DNA from: Zea mays
Lineage: Eukaryota; Streptophyta; Magnoliopsida; Poales; Poaceae
Length of the DNA: 64,000 nt
Direction: 5' to 3'
Assembly: GCF_902167145.1 (NCBI RefSeq)
Contig: NC_050099.1
Span: 240,758,588-240,822,587, forward strand
How positions within the stretch are numbered: the first letter of the stretch is position 1; each line of letters opens with the position of its first letter. This document shows, one piece after another, positions 45,474 to 58,400 of this stretch. The notes under the pieces are model-generated. The model searched no databases. It had not been told where the DNA came from and saw only the letters and a program-made list of their open reading frames with translations. The position numbers and the translations under genes were made by a program.

Positions 45474-46259
45474 ATTGTAGCATACATGTGTTTATGCATT
45501 TGATCAGGTTCATTCTGCATTTTGTTGCTTATTGTGGTGCTCAAGTTGTACCAACACTCCCTGGACCTCACAAGTCCGTTGCAAAGTGATGCACATGTTT
45601 AGGGGGAGATGTGTTACAACTTGACCCTTTGAGACTAACCATGTGCTTGAGTTTGATGATTTAGTCTCGAAGGAGGATTGAAAGGGAAAAGGTGGACTTG
45701 GACCATGAAAGACTTCCACTGCACTCCGATGAGAGGGTAACTAATTCCGAGTTCATCTCATGAAATCTTATTGCCATTTGCTCTTAATTGAAGACTTTGG
45801 TGAGGCAATGGGGTTAAAAGGGCCAAGATTGATCCCGTTTTGGTGCTTGATGCCAAAGGGGGAGAAAATAAAGGCCAAAGCAATAAATGGATCAGCTACC
45901 ACTTGAGAGATTTTAAAAAGTATAATAGAGCTTTTGGTTTGTCAAAACTCTTGTATTGTCTCTTTTGTCAAAAGTTGGTTTCTTGTGGGGAGAAATGTTG
46001 CTTATGGGAAATAGGGGGAGTTTTTGAAATCTTTGATCAATCTCTTTTGGAATGACTCTCGTTATGCCTCAACATGTGTGTTTGACATAGAAATAGAGAT
46101 TTGAGTTTGATTTGCAAAAACAAACCAAGTGGTGGCAAAGGATGATCCATATATGCCAAAATTGAATCAAAACCAATTTGAGTTTTTATTTGAAATGATT
46201 TTGCACTTGTTCTAGTTGCTTTATGTTGTGTTGGCATAAATCACCAAAAAGGGGGAGAT
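45474..46259 (+). other. Element C spacer with four polypurine tracts
   Basis: GGGGGAG tracts lie near 45602, 45857 and 46013 and at 46246-46259 (AAAAAGGGGGAGAT, abutting the LTR). There is no gene. The last tract is the likely plus-strand primer; the others are the repeated tracts typical of Sireviruses. Confidence 0.8.
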
Positions 46260-47509
46260 TGAAAGGGAAATGTGCCCTTGGGCCATTTCTAAAGTATTTT
46301 GGTGATTGAGTGCAAACACAAGTGCTTAAATGTGAAAATATGCCCATGGATGAACAAAGTGCAAATCACAAGTAAAGGTATGTTTCTAAGCCTTAGTACA
46401 TTAGTTTTGTGTACTAACATCTTGTCTAAGTGTTAGAAACAGGAGAAAGAAGAAAAGAAAAGAAGTGGAGAGTGGCTGTGTACAGCCAAAGGCGGCTTCG
46501 GACTGGGGCACCGGACTGTCCGGTGTGCACCGGACAGTGTCCGGTGCGCCAGACCACCACAGAGCAAACCAGCCGCTCTCGGGTTTTTCTCCGGCGACTT
46601 CGGCTAAAATTCACCGGACTGTCCGGTGTGCACCGGACTGTCCGGTGAGCCAACGGTCGGCCGGGCCAACGGTCGGCCGCGCGATCGGCGCGCGACACGT
46701 GGCCGAGCCAACGGTCGGAAGGAAGCACCGGACTGTCCGGTGTGCACCGGACTGTCCGGTGCGCCAGATCTGCAACGGTTGGCAACGGTCGGCTGCGCTG
46801 TTTATGGAAATAAATCGGGCACCGGACAGTGTCCGGTGTGCACCGGACTGTCCGGTGCGCCCGACGACAGAAGGCAAGGATAGCCTTCCCGATGTGCTCT
46901 CAACGGCTCCTAGCTGCCTTGGGGCTATAAAAGGGACCCCTAGGCGCATGGAGGAGAACACCAAGCATTCCTTGAGCACTCTTGATCACTCACACATCAA
47001 TCTCGCGCACTTGTTCGACATTCTAGTGATTTGAGCTCCGTTCTAGTGTGCTAGTCTTTTGAGCTCAAGTCTGGGTCTTGTGTGTGCGTATTCGCTGTGA
47101 TCCTTGTGTTGTGTGTGAGTTGCTAATCCCTTCCTTACTCCGTGATTCTCTGTGAACATCTTTTGTAAGGGCGAGAGGTTCCAAGTTGTGGAGATTCCTC
47201 GCAAACGGGATTGAGAAAAGAAAAGCAAGAACACCGTGGTATTCAAGTTGATCATTGGATCACTTGAGAGGAGTTGAGTGCAACTCTCGTCCGTTGGGAC
47301 GCCACAACGTGGAGTAGGCAAGTTTTTGTACTTGGCCGAACCACGGGATAACCACCGTGTCATCTCTGTGATTGATTTCTTGTGGTTATTGTGTTTTGAC
47401 TCCTCTCTAGCCACTTGGCCATACTTGTGCTAACCCTTAACAAGTTTTTGTGGCTTAAGTTTTGAAGTTTTACAGGATCACCTATTCACCCCCCCTCTAG
47501 GTGCTCTCA
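46260..47509 (+). repeat. Element C 3' LTR
   Basis: 1250 bp, nearly identical to the 5' copy. TATAAAAG is at 46926-46933. Palindromes and AACGG motifs are as in the 5' LTR. Confidence 0.95.
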
Positions 47510-47514
47510 GAGGA

Positions 47515-48445
47515 ATCTCCACAACTTGGAGCCTCTCGCCCTTACACTTGAAATTCACAAAGAAGCACAGAGCAAGGGAGGGATTAGCAACACACTCAAG
47601 ACAAGAAATCACAGCAACACCACGCACACAAGTCGCAACGAGAGCTCACAACACAACTCAATGAGTTCACTACTCAACTAGAGCTCTAATTGCTATCGCA
47701 AAGAATCAAAGGCGCGGAATTGATGTCTTGGTGCTTAGAAATGTTGTAGGAATGCTTGTTGTTCTCCTCCATGCGCCTAGGGGTCCCTTTTATAGCCCCA
47801 AGGCAGCTAGGAGCCGTTGAGAGCAATCTAGGAAGGCTGATCTTGCCTTCTGTCGACTGGCGCACCGGACAGTCCGGTGCACACCGGACACTGTCCGGTG
47901 CCCGATTTCCTTCCAAAAATGGCGCAGTCGACCGTTGGCAGCCAGAGAGCCGTTGGCGCACCGGACATGTCCGGTGCACACCGGACAGTCCGGTGCCCCC
48001 TTCTAGCCGTTGGCTCAGCCACGTGTCCCGCGCAGATTGCGCGGCCGACCGTTGGCCCGGCTGACCGTTGGCTCACCGGACAGTCCGGTGCACACCGGAC
48101 AGTCCGGTGAATTATAGCCGTACGTCGCCGGTGAATTCCCGAGAGCGACCACTTTGCTCGAGCCAGCCTGGCGCACCGGACACTGTCCGGTGCACCACCG
48201 GACAGTCCGGTGCCCCCAGACTCAGCAGAGTCTTGGCTGCTTGAGCCAAGACATTTCCAATTGGATTTTTCCTGTTTCCAGCACTTAGACACAATACATT
48301 AGTCCATAAAACAATGTACTAAGTCTGAGAAACATACCTTTCTCCTTGATTTGTACTTTGTCCACCTTTTTACACTTAGGCACTCGTGTTGGACACTAAA
48401 TCACCAAAATACTTAGAAATGGCCCAAGGGCACATTTCCCTTTCA
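47515..48445 (-). repeat. Element B 5' LTR, distal (promoter) part
   Basis: The LTR resumes after element C and ends CCCTTTCA at 48445. The TATA box complement is at 47787-47794. Its palindromes (47862-48215) are now about 9 kb from the B PBS and gag, so B's own promoter is separated from its genes. Confidence 0.93.
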
Positions 48446-48647
48446 CAGGCGGGGGGCGATGCAGTGCATGGCGGGAGGTGTGGTGCTTCGGGGTGGAAGA
48501 GCTGGGGAGGGGGATCACGGAGAGATGAGCACGGGATCTGGGAGTTGATTGCAGGGGATGCCGCAGCGACGCCATCGATGGAAAGGAGTGCTGCGGGCGG
48601 GCGGGCGCTCAGGGCAGAACCGTGCACCGCAGCCAATGTGGACGTAT
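48446..48647 (-). other. GC-rich continuation of the Helitron-like segment
   Basis: It follows the right CAGGC and continues the GC-rich sequence left of 30590. On the minus strand ATG 48636 opens a frame that stays in phase with the frame ending at 30256 when element B and one CAGGC are discounted. The right end meets the gypsy-like array at about 48648. Confidence 0.4.
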
Positions 48648-50363
48648 ACGGAGGATAATTAGGGCATAATCTAGTTCAAAAATAGAATATCTGTTCCTGA
48701 AATAGATAGTTCCAAGAAACTATATTAAAGGAAGCCCATGACTCAGCTTATTCTGTCCACCCTGGTAGTACCAAGATGTACCAGGTCTTGAAACAGAAGT
48801 ATTGGTGGTATGACATGAAGAGAGATATAGCCTCGCATGTAGCAGTATGTGATGTAGTGTCCACCACCTCTAGCTTCCACTACTCTCGCTCCCGCTCCAC
48901 CTATTCCCCCACCTCATTTCCAGGAGCGTGATGAGACTGAGGTGCATCGTCTTGCTGTGGATCCACATCTGCTTGACCATCAGAGGGCCATAGCTACCAG
49001 GGTACGTCGGTTCAGACACGTGCCAGTGGACTCGTGGCTGCCTGCTCATCGAGATCCGGCAGCTGCGCCGCTCTTCAGTACTAGGACCCAGGAGTCCTTC
49101 TTCAGGGCTCAGCTGTTAGCTCAGATTGCTCTGCGGGCTCACCTGCGTCTAGATCTCACTGTTTTCCGTACAACGACCGACGCAGAGTTAGAGGGTCACA
49201 TCACTTATCTACCAGGGTTATACTCTTTGCTAACATTTGGTGGCAGATATGTTGAGGAGTGGGTCAGAGTCAATGAGTTCATGGTCATGTCGTTTGGCTT
49301 GACTAGTGCGCCAGCGTACTTTATGAATATGATGAATAAGGTGTTCATGGAATATCTTGACAAGTTTATCATGGTATTTATCAACGACACTCTAATTTAT
49401 TCCAAGGATGATGGAGAACATGAGGAACATGTAAGGCTAGTATTGCAAAGCTAAGGGAAACCAGCTCTACTCCAAATTTAGCAAGTCCGAGTTCTATTTG
49501 ATAAGATACCTTTCCTTGGGCACATTATCACCAATGGGGGAATTGATGTAGATGCAGCCAAGGTAAAAGATATATTGCAGTGGACGATACCTCAGTCAGT
49601 TATAGAAATCTAGAGTTTTTTGGGTCTCTTCAGATATTATCAATGCTTTATTGAAGGATTTTCCAAAATAGTGTAGCCTATGACCTCACTATTAGAGAAA
49701 GGAAAGGAATTTAATTTGACTCAAGCCTACCAAGATAGTTTTAATCAGCTGAAGTTGAGATTGACGTCATCCCTAGTGTTGGTTATACCGATTCTGCAGA
49801 AAGGTTTTGATGTATATTGTGATGTGTCTCGTCAAGGATTGGAATGTGTTCTTATGTAGGAAGGACATGTCATCGACTACGTATCTCGTCGGTTGAGGTA
49901 GCACGAGTTGAACTACCCCACTCATTATCTAGAACTCGCTGTCGTTGTGCACGCCTTTAAGATTTGGAGACATTATGTAATGGGAACCAAATGCCATATC
50001 TATACAGACCATAAAACCTAAACTATATCTTTAGGTAGAAGGACCTAAACCTTAAGCAACGTCGTTGGTTAGAACTTGTCAAGTATTATGACCTGGAGAT
50101 TCATTACCACCCTGGCAAGGTGAATCTGGTTGCAGATGCCTTGAGTCGAAAAGGCCAGGCTCATACGACTATAGCTACCCAGATGCCCGATGAGTTGGCA
50201 GAGGAGTTTGATAAGCTCAACGTAGGGATAGTTCCTCACATAGAAGGAGTTACCATAGAAGTGGAACCCCACTATAGAGCCAGATATCTGGAAGGATCAG
50301 ATTGGAGATGCCAAAATCCAAGAGATTCAAGGCCTGATGGTAGAGGGAAGAGGTGCAGATTTC
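48648..50363 (+). pseudogene. Chimeric array, unit 1: integrase piece, F-like piece, gypsy RT-RNase H
   Basis: Order of parts: a gypsy integrase zinc-finger piece (48648 to about 48865, with a peptide like STKMYQVLKQKYWWYDMKRD); a piece related to the element F ORF type (about 48866-49273, with [13 protein letters not shown] and [16 protein letters not shown]); then gypsy RT ([20 protein letters not shown] and a degraded active site FINDTLIYS), RNase H ([25 protein letters not shown]) and a linker with [10 protein letters not shown]. Several in-frame stops are present. The gypsy part resembles Del/Tekay-type chromoviruses. No product is expected. Confidence 0.75.
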
Positions 50364-51767
50364 ACGAAGGATAATTAGAGCACAATCTAGTTGAAAAATA
50401 GAATATGTGTTCGTGAAATAGATAGTCTCCAAGAAACTATATTAAAGGAAGCCCATGACTCATCTTATTCTATCCACCCCGGTAGTACCAAGATGTACCA
50501 GGACCTAAAACAGAAGTATTGGTGGTATGGCATGAAGAGAGATATAGCCTCACGTGTAGTAGTATGTGATGTAGCGTCCACCACCTCTAGCTTCCACTAC
50601 TCCCGCTCCCGCTCCACCTATTCCTCCAACTCATTTCCGAGAGCATGATGAGACTGAGGTGCATCCTCTTGCTGCGGATCCACATCTGCTTGACCATCAG
50701 AGGGCCACAACTACCAGGGTACATCGGTTCAGACACGTGCCAGTGGACTCGTGGCTGCCTGCTCAGCGATATTCGGCAGCTACGTCGCTCTTCAGTACCA
50801 GGACCCAGGAGTCCTTCAGGGCTCAGCTGTTAGCTCAGATTGCTCTGCGGGCTCACCTGCGTCTGGATATCACTGCTTTCCGTACAGTGCCTGGCGCAGA
50901 GTTAGAGGGTCACATCACTTATCTGCCAGGGTTATACTCTTTGCTAACTTTTGGTGGCAGATATGTTGAGGAGTGGGTCAGAGTCTATGAGTTCACGGTC
51001 ATGTCGTTTGGCTTGACTAGTGCGCCAACCTACTTTATGAATATGATGAATAAGGTGTTCATGGAATATCTTGACAAGTTTATCATGGTATTTATCAACG
51101 GCACTCTGATTTATTCCAAGGATGATGGAGAACATGAGGAACATCTAAGGCTAGTATTGCAAAGCTAAGGGAAACCAGCTCTACTCCAAATTTAGCAAGT
51201 TCGAGTTCTGTTTGATAAGATGCCTTTCCTTGGGCACATTATCACCAATGGGGGAATTGCTGTAGATGCAGCCAAGGTAAAAGATATATTGCAGTGCACG
51301 ATACCTCAGCCGGTTACAGAAATCTAGAGTTTTTTGGGTCTCGTCAGATATTATCAATGATTTATTGAAGGATTTTCCAAAATAGTGTAGCCTATGACCT
51401 CACTATTAGAGAAGGGAAAGGAATTTAATTTGACTCAAGCCTACCAAGATAGTTTTAATCAGCTGAAGTTGAGATTGACGTCATCCCTAGTGTTGGTTAT
51501 GCCGGTTCTGCAGAAAGGTTTTGATGTATATTGTGATGTGTCTCGTCAAGGATTGGAATGTGTTCATATGTAGGAAGGACATGTCATCGCCTACGTATCT
51601 CATCGGTTGAGGTAGCACGAGTTGAACTACCCCACTCATTATCTAGAACTCACTGTCGTTGTGCATGCCCTTAAGATTTGGAGACATTATGTAATGGGAA
51701 CCAAATGCCATATCTATACTGACCATAAAACCTAAACTATATCTTTAGGTAGAAGGACCTAAACCTT
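50364..51767 (+). pseudogene. Chimeric array, unit 2 (first part, cut by element D)
   Basis: It has the same order as unit 1: integrase zinc finger (NRICVREIDSLQET, STKMYQDLKQKYWWYGMKRD), F-like piece (about 50582-50985, [13 protein letters not shown] to EEWVRV), then RT ([17 protein letters not shown]) and RNase H. It is cut at AGGCA (51768-51772) by element D and continues at 60570-60859. It shares at least five stop codons with unit 1 at matching places. Confidence 0.75.
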
Positions 51768-51772
51768 AGGCA

Positions 51773-53010
51773 TGAAAGGGAAATGTGCCCTTGGGCCATT
51801 TCTAAGTATTTTGGTGATTAAGTGTCCAACACAAATGGTTATGTGTTAAACTATGCCAAATGGTGGACAAAGTGCAAATCAATACAAAGGTATGATTCTA
51901 GACTTAGTACATTGGTTTTTGTGTACTAACATATTGGTCTAAGTGCTAGAATCAGAGAAAAGACAAATGGAAAAGACTTGGCTCAAGCAGCCAAGACTCT
52001 GCTCAGTCTGGGTGCACCGGACTGTCCGGTGGTGCACTGGACAGTGTCCGGTGCGCCAGGCTGGCTCTGGGGAAAAGGCCGCTCTCGGGAATTGAACGGC
52101 GGCGTACGACTATAAATCACTGGACTATCCGGTGCTGCACCGGACTGTCCGGTGAGCCAATGGTCGGTCGCGCAATCCGCGCGTGACGCGTGGCCGGGCC
52201 AACGGTCTGATGGGGGCACCGGACTGTCCGGTGTGCACCGGACAGTGTCCGGTACGCCAACTGCTCTAAATCGTCAACGGTCGGCTGCGCCAGAACAGGA
52301 AAGAAATCTGCACCGGACAGTGTCCGGTGGTGCACCGGACTGTCCGGTGCACCAGTCGACAGAAGGCAAGAATTGCTTTCCTGGTTTGCTCTCAACGGCT
52401 CCTAGCTGCCTTAGGGCTATAAAAGGGACCCCTAGGCGCATGAAGGAGAACCCCAAGCATACTTTGAGCATTCTTGATCATTCACACTTCGTCTTTGCGC
52501 ACTCGTTTGACATTCTTAGTGATTTGAGCTCCGTTCTAGTGAGAACTTTGTGATTTTCATTTGAGCTCAAGTCTTAGCCGTGTGTGTGTGTGTGCGTATT
52601 GCTGTGGACTTGTGTGTGTTGCTCATCCCATCCTTACTTCCGTGTTCATTTGTGATCATCTTTTGTAAGGGCGAGAGACTCCAAGTTGTGGAGATTCCTC
52701 ACAAACAGGATATAGTGAAAGGAAGAGAAACACCGTGGTATTCAAGCGGATCTTTGGATCACTTGAGAGGGGTTGATTGCAACCCTCATCCGTTGGGACG
52801 CCACAATGTGGAGTAGGCAAGTGTTGAACTTGGCCGAACCACGGGATAAACCACTGTGCCTCTCTGTGTTGATATCGTTGTGGTTATTGTGTTTTGCAAG
52901 AACTCCTCTCTAGCCACTTGGCTTTATTGCTCTAACACTTAATCAAGTTTGTGGCTTTAAGATTTAAGTTTTTACAGGATCACCTATTCACCCCCCTCTA
53001 GGTGCTCTCA
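51773..53010 (+). repeat. Element D 5' LTR
   Basis: TGAAAGGG to CTCTCA. Palindromes lie at 52015-52360 and TATAAAAG at 52418-52425. Confidence 0.93.
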
Positions 53011-53012
53011 AT

Positions 53013-53023
53013 TGGTATCAGAG
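53013..53023 (+). promoter_or_regulatory. Element D primer binding site
   Basis: TGGTATCAGAG lies two bases after the LTR and matches the initiator tRNA-Met complement; it has A where the B and C copies have G. Confidence 0.85.
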
Positions 53024-53060
53024 TCGTTCTCTTCAAGAAAGGGACTAATCGCCTGAAGAG

Positions 53061-55394
53061 ATGGATCCTAAGGGAAAGGGGATGGTGGTCAACGACAATG
53101 AGAAGGAGTCCATCTTCAACGAGCCAAGGGACGACAAAGTCAATGACTCTAGCTCAAGTCAAAAGAAGAAAGACGGAAAGAAGAAGAGGCACATCAGGAA
53201 GGTTGTCTACTACGACAGCGACGAATCTTCCTCTTCTCAAAAGGACGACAAATACGAGGAGAAAAAGAAAATGGTTAACTCGAACTTTTCTTTTGATTAT
53301 TCTCGTATTCCGCATAATTCAAATGCTCATTTGCTTTCCATTCCACTTGGTAAACCCCCACACTTTGATGGAGAGGACTACGGATTTTGGAGTCACAAAA
53401 TACGTAGCCACTTGTTTTCTCTTCATCCAAGTATATGGGAGATACTAGAAAATGGGATGCAATTTGATAGTTCCGATAACTCCATGTTTATCAATGAACA
53501 AATCCATAAAAATGCACAAGCTACTACTGTTCTTTTAGCATCCTTGTGCAGGGAAGAGTACAATAAGGTGAGCGGCTTGGACAACGCCAAGTAGATCTGG
53601 GACACCCTCAAGATCTCGCATGAGGGGAACGACGTCACCATGCTCACCAAGATGGAGTTGGTGGAAGGCGAACTAGGAAGGTTCGCAATGATCAGGGGAG
53701 AGGAGCCAACTCAAACGTACAATAGGCTCAAGACCCTGGTCAACAAGATAAGAATCTATGGAAGCACGAGATGGACGGACCACGACGTCGTCCGACTCAT
53801 GCTAAGGTCCTTCACTGTCCTTGATCCTCATCTTGTAAACTCTATTCATGAGAATCCTAGGTACATCAAGATGACGCCCGAGGAAATACTCGAAAAGTTT
53901 GTAAGCGGGCGAATGATGATCAAGGAGGCGAGGTACGTTGATGAGGCGTTGAATGGCCCAATCTACGAGCCTCAAACCGTTGCTCTCAAAGCAACAAATA
54001 GCAGGGAGACGCTACCTAGCAAGGTGGCGCAAGTTGAAGCGGGCGGGCTAAATGAAGATGAAATGGCCCTCATCATCAAGCGCTTCAAGACGGCGCTCAA
54101 AGGTCGCAAGGAACACCCCAACAAGAGCAAGACGAAGGGGAAGCGCTCCTACTTCAAATGTGGTAAGATTGGTCACTTTATTGCTAACTGTCCCGATAAT
54201 GATAGTGACCAGGAACAAGGGAAGAGCGGAAAGTGGGAAAAGAAGAAGACCTACAAAAAGGCGAAGGGCGAGGCACACCTTGGAAAGGAGTGGGATTCGG
54301 ATTGCTCCTCGTCCGACTCCGACAATGAAGGACTCGCCGCCTCAGCCTTCAACTAGTCGGCTCTCTTCCCCCAACGAGCATCACACATGCCTCATGGCAA
54401 AGGAGAAGAAGGTAAATACTAGAAGTACTATTACATATGCTTCTTCAAGTGATGATGAGTCTAGTGATGATGAAGTAGACTATGCTAGTTTATTCAAAGG
54501 TTTAGATAGAACTAAAATTGATAAGATCAATGAATTAATTGATGCCTTGAATGAGAAAAATAGATTGTTAGAAAATCAAGAGGGTCTTTTATATGAAGAG
54601 CATGATAAGTTTGTTAGTGCACAAAATTCTCTTGTTCTAGAAGTTAAAAGAAATGAAATGCTTTCATGTGAACTATCTACATGCCATGAATCTATTTCTA
54701 ACTTAAAGAGTATTAATGATGACTTGAATGCTAAGTTAGAAGTAGCTAATAAATCTAGCTCATGTATTGATCAGGTAGTAAGTTGTAATAGGTGTAAGGT
54801 TTTTAATGTTGATGCTTGTAGTGAACACTTAATTTCCATTTCCAAATTAAATGATGAAGTGGCTAGTCTTAATGCCCAACTTAAGACTAGCAAAAATGAA
54901 TTTGATAAACTAAAATTTGCAAGGGATGCCTACACTGTTGGTAGACACCCCTCAATTAAGGATGGGCTTGGCTTTAAGAGGGAAGCCAAGAACTCAACAA
55001 GTCATAAGGCTCCCATCTCCGCCAAGGAGAAAGGGAAGGCCCCTATGGCTAATAGTGTTTCATTTATAGTGATAGAAAACTCTCTAGAAATGCTTATAGG
55101 AATTGTTCTTATGATTCAAATGCCATGTTTGCTTCAAGTTCTTCCTTTGTGCATGGTAGAGATATGCCTAGGAGAAATGTTGTTCATGTACCTAGAAAAG
55201 CAAGTAATGAACCTTCTACAATTTATCATGCTTGCAATGCTTCCTTTGCAATTTGTAGAAAGGATAAGAAAGTGATTGTTAGGAAATTAGGGGCAAAATG
55301 CAAGGGAGATAAAACTTGCATTTGGGTCCCTAAGGCTATTGTCACTAATCTTGCAGGACCCAACAAGAGTTGGGTACCTAAGACCCAAGCCTAA
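53061..55394 (+). pseudogene. Copia gag, element D, broken
   Basis: It starts MDPKGKGMV at 53061 like B and C. It is broken by TAG at 53592-53594 and 54354-54356, a frame change in the C run near 54370, and a short deletion with frame change near 55055. The zinc knuckle reads YFKCGKIGHFIANC near 54148, so its first Cys is lost. The second Cys/His cluster (CNRCKVFNVDACSEH) is kept. The end [11 protein letters not shown] is still readable. Similarity to element C gag covers the whole length, so this is decay and not a different gene. Confidence 0.93.
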
Positions 55395-55402
55395 ATTTGC
55401 CT

Positions 55403-58400
55403 TGCAGGTTTATGCATCCAGGGGCTCAAGCTGGATTATTGACAGCGGATGCACAAACCACATGACGGGGGAGAAGAAGATGTTCACCTCCTACGTCAAG
55501 AACAAGAATTCCCAAGATTCAATCATATTCGGTGATGGGAACCAAGGCAAGGTTAAAGGTCTAGGAAAGATTGCTATTTCATCCGAGCATTCCATTTCTA
55601 ATGTGTTTTTAGTAGAATCGCTCGGATATAACTTGTTGTTCGTAAGTCAATTATGTAATATGGGTTATAATTGCTTATTCACAAATGTAGATGTGTCTGT
55701 CTTTAGAAGAAGTGATGGTTCATTAGCTTTTAAGGGTGTACTAGACGACAAACTTTATTTAGTTGATTTTGCAAAAGAGGAGGCCGGTCTAGATGCATGC
55801 TTAATTGCTAAGACTAGCATGGGCTGGTTGTGGCATCACCGTTTAGCACATGTGGGGATGAAGAACCTTCACAAACTTATAAAGGGAGAACATGTGTTAG
55901 GTCTAACAAATGTAACTTTCGAAAAAGATAGACCTTGTGCAGCTTGTCAAGCAGGTAAACAAGTGGGAAATGCTCATCATAGCAAGAACGTGATGACAAC
56001 ATCAAGACCCCTAGAGCTACTGCATATGGACCTCTTTGGACCCGTCGCCTACCTTAGCATCGAGGGAAGTAAGTATGGTTTAGTAATTGTTGATGATTTT
56101 TCCCGCTTCACTTGGGTATTCTTTTTGCAGGATAAATCTGAAACCCAAGGGACCCTCAAGCGCTTCCTAAGGAGAGCTCAAAATGAATTTGAGCTCCAGG
56201 TGAAGAAGATAAGGAGCGACAACGGGTCCGAGTTCAAGAACCTTCAAGTGGAGGAGTACCTTGAGGAGGAAGGAATCAAGCATGAGTTCTCTGCTCCCTA
56301 CACACCACAGCAAAACGGTGTGGTAGAGAGGAAGAACAGGACACTCATCGAAATGGCAAGGACGATGCTTGGAGAGTTCAAGATGCCCGAGCGGTCTTGG
56401 TCGGAAGCCATGAACACGGCTTGCCACGCCATAAACCGGGTCTACCTTCATCGCTTCCTCAAGAAGACTTCGTATGAGCTTCTAACCGGTAACAAACCCA
56501 ATGTTTCATACTTTTGTGTATTTGGGAGTAAATGCTACATTCTAGTGAAAAAAGGTAGGAATTCCAAGTTCGCTCCCAAAGCTGTAGAAGGGTTTTTGTT
56601 AGGTTATGATTCAAATACAAAGGCGTATAGAGTCTTCAACAAATCATCGGGTTTGGTTGAAGTCTCTAGCGACGTTGTATTTGATGAGACTGATGGCTCT
56701 CCCAGAGAGCAAGTTAATGCTAATGATGTAGATGAATATGATGTTCCAACGGACGCAATTCGCACCATGGCAATTGGAGATGTGCGACCATAGGAACACC
56801 AAGAGCAAGATCAACCTTCTTCCTCAACAATGGTGCACCCCCCAACTCAAGACGATGAACAGGTTCATCAAGAAGAGGCGTGTGATCAAGGGGGAGCACA
56901 AGATGATCATGTAATGGAGGAAGAAGCACCTCAAGCCCCTCCAACACAAGTCCGAGCGACGATTCAACGGAATCATCCTGTCGACCAGATTCTGGGTGAT
57001 ATAAGCAAGAGAGTAACTACTCGCTCTAGATTAGTTAATTTTTGCGAGCATTACTCTTTTGTCTCTTCTATTGAGCCTTTCAGGGTAGAAGAGGCCTTGC
57101 TAGATCCGGACTAGGTGTTGGCCATGCAGGAGGAGCTCAACAATTTCAAGAGAAATGAAGTTTGGACATTGGTGCCACGTCCCAAGCAAAACGTTGTGGG
57201 AACCAAGTGGGTGTTCCGCAACAAACAGGACGAGCACGGGGTGGTGACAAGGAACAAGGCACGACTTGTGGCAAAAGGTTATGCCCAAGTCGCAGGTTTG
57301 GACTTTGAGGAGACTTTTGCTCCTGTGGCTAGGCTAGAGTCAATTCACATATTGTTAGCCTATGCCGCTCACCATTCTTTCAGGTTGTTCCAAATGGATG
57401 TGAAGAGCGCTTTCCTCAATGGGCCAATCAAGGAGGAGGTGTACGTAGAGCAACCCCCTAGCTTTGAGGATGAACGGTACCCCGACCACGTGTGTAAGCT
57501 CTCTAAGGCGCTCTATGGACTTAAGCAAGCCCCAAGAGCATGGTATGAATGCCTTAGAGACTTTTTAATTGCTAATGCCTTCAAGGTTGGGAAAGCCGAT
57601 CCAACTTTATTCACTAAGACTTGTGATGGTGACTTATTTGTGTGCCAAATTTATGTCGATGACGTAATATTTGGTTCTACTAACCAAAAGTCTTGTGAAG
57701 AGTTTAGCAGGGTGATGACTCAAAAGTTCAAAATGTCGATGATGGGCGAGTTGAACTACTTCCTTGGGTTCCAAGTGAAGCAACTCAAGGACGACACGAG
57801 AGGTTTGGGATGAAGGACGCCAAGCCCGCAAAGACTCCAATGGGAACTCACGGACACATCGACCTCAACAAAGGAGGTAAGTTCGTTGATCAAAAAGCAT
57901 ACCGGTCTATGATAGGTTCCTTGCTTTACTTATGTGCTAGTAGACCGGATATTATGCTTAGTGTATGCATGTGTGCTAGATTTCAATCCGATCCAAGGGA
58001 GTGTCACTTAGTGGCCATGAAGCAAATTCTTAGATATTTAGTCGCTACGCCTTGCTTCGGGATCTAGTATCCAAAGGGGTCTACCTTTGACTTGATTGGA
58101 TATTCAGACTCCGATTATGCTGGATGCAAGGTCGATAGGAAGAGTACATCAAGGACGTGCTAATTCTTAGGAAGGTCCCTGGTGTCTTGGAGTTCTAAGA
58201 AACAAACTTCCGTTGCCCTATCCACCGCTGGGGCCGAGTATGTTGCTACAGGACAGTGTTGCGCGCAACTACTTTGGATGAAGCAAACCCTCCGGGACTT
58301 TGACTACAATCTGAGCAAAGTCCCACTCCTATGTGATAATGAGAGTGCTATCCGCATGGCGGATAATCCTATTGAACACAGCTGCACAAAGCACATAGAC

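Larger units (their letters stand above)
38593..47509 (+). mobile_element. Sirevirus C (Opie-like), complete and young, nested in the B LTR
   Basis: A plus-strand 8.9-kb copia element flanked by GAGGA (38588-38592 and 47510-47514). The 5' LTR is 38593-39843, the 3' LTR 46260-47509. By eye I find two substitutions and one C-run indel between the LTRs. PBS, intact gag, intact pol, spacer and polypurine tract are in Sirevirus order. At grass LTR rates often assumed (1.3e-8 per site per year) this would be tens of thousands of years, an estimate only. Confidence 0.96.
30595..48445 (-). mobile_element. Sirevirus B (Opie-like), complete, with element C nested in its 5' LTR
   Basis: A minus-strand copia element flanked by CAGGC (30590-30594 and 48446-48450). 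The 3' LTR is 30595-31841; the 5' LTR is 38270-38592 plus 47515-48445. Gag and pol are intact. By eye the two LTRs differ at roughly a dozen positions plus small indels, about 1%, so B is older than C (about two substitutions). The 3' LTR ends in TA instead of CA on the minus strand (30595-30596), a later change. Confidence 0.95.

Noticed and set aside
54052..55275. 407-codon ORF in element D as a new gene
   Set aside because: Its first part is the wrong frame of gag; only after about 54370 does it join the gag frame, because of the C-run frame change.
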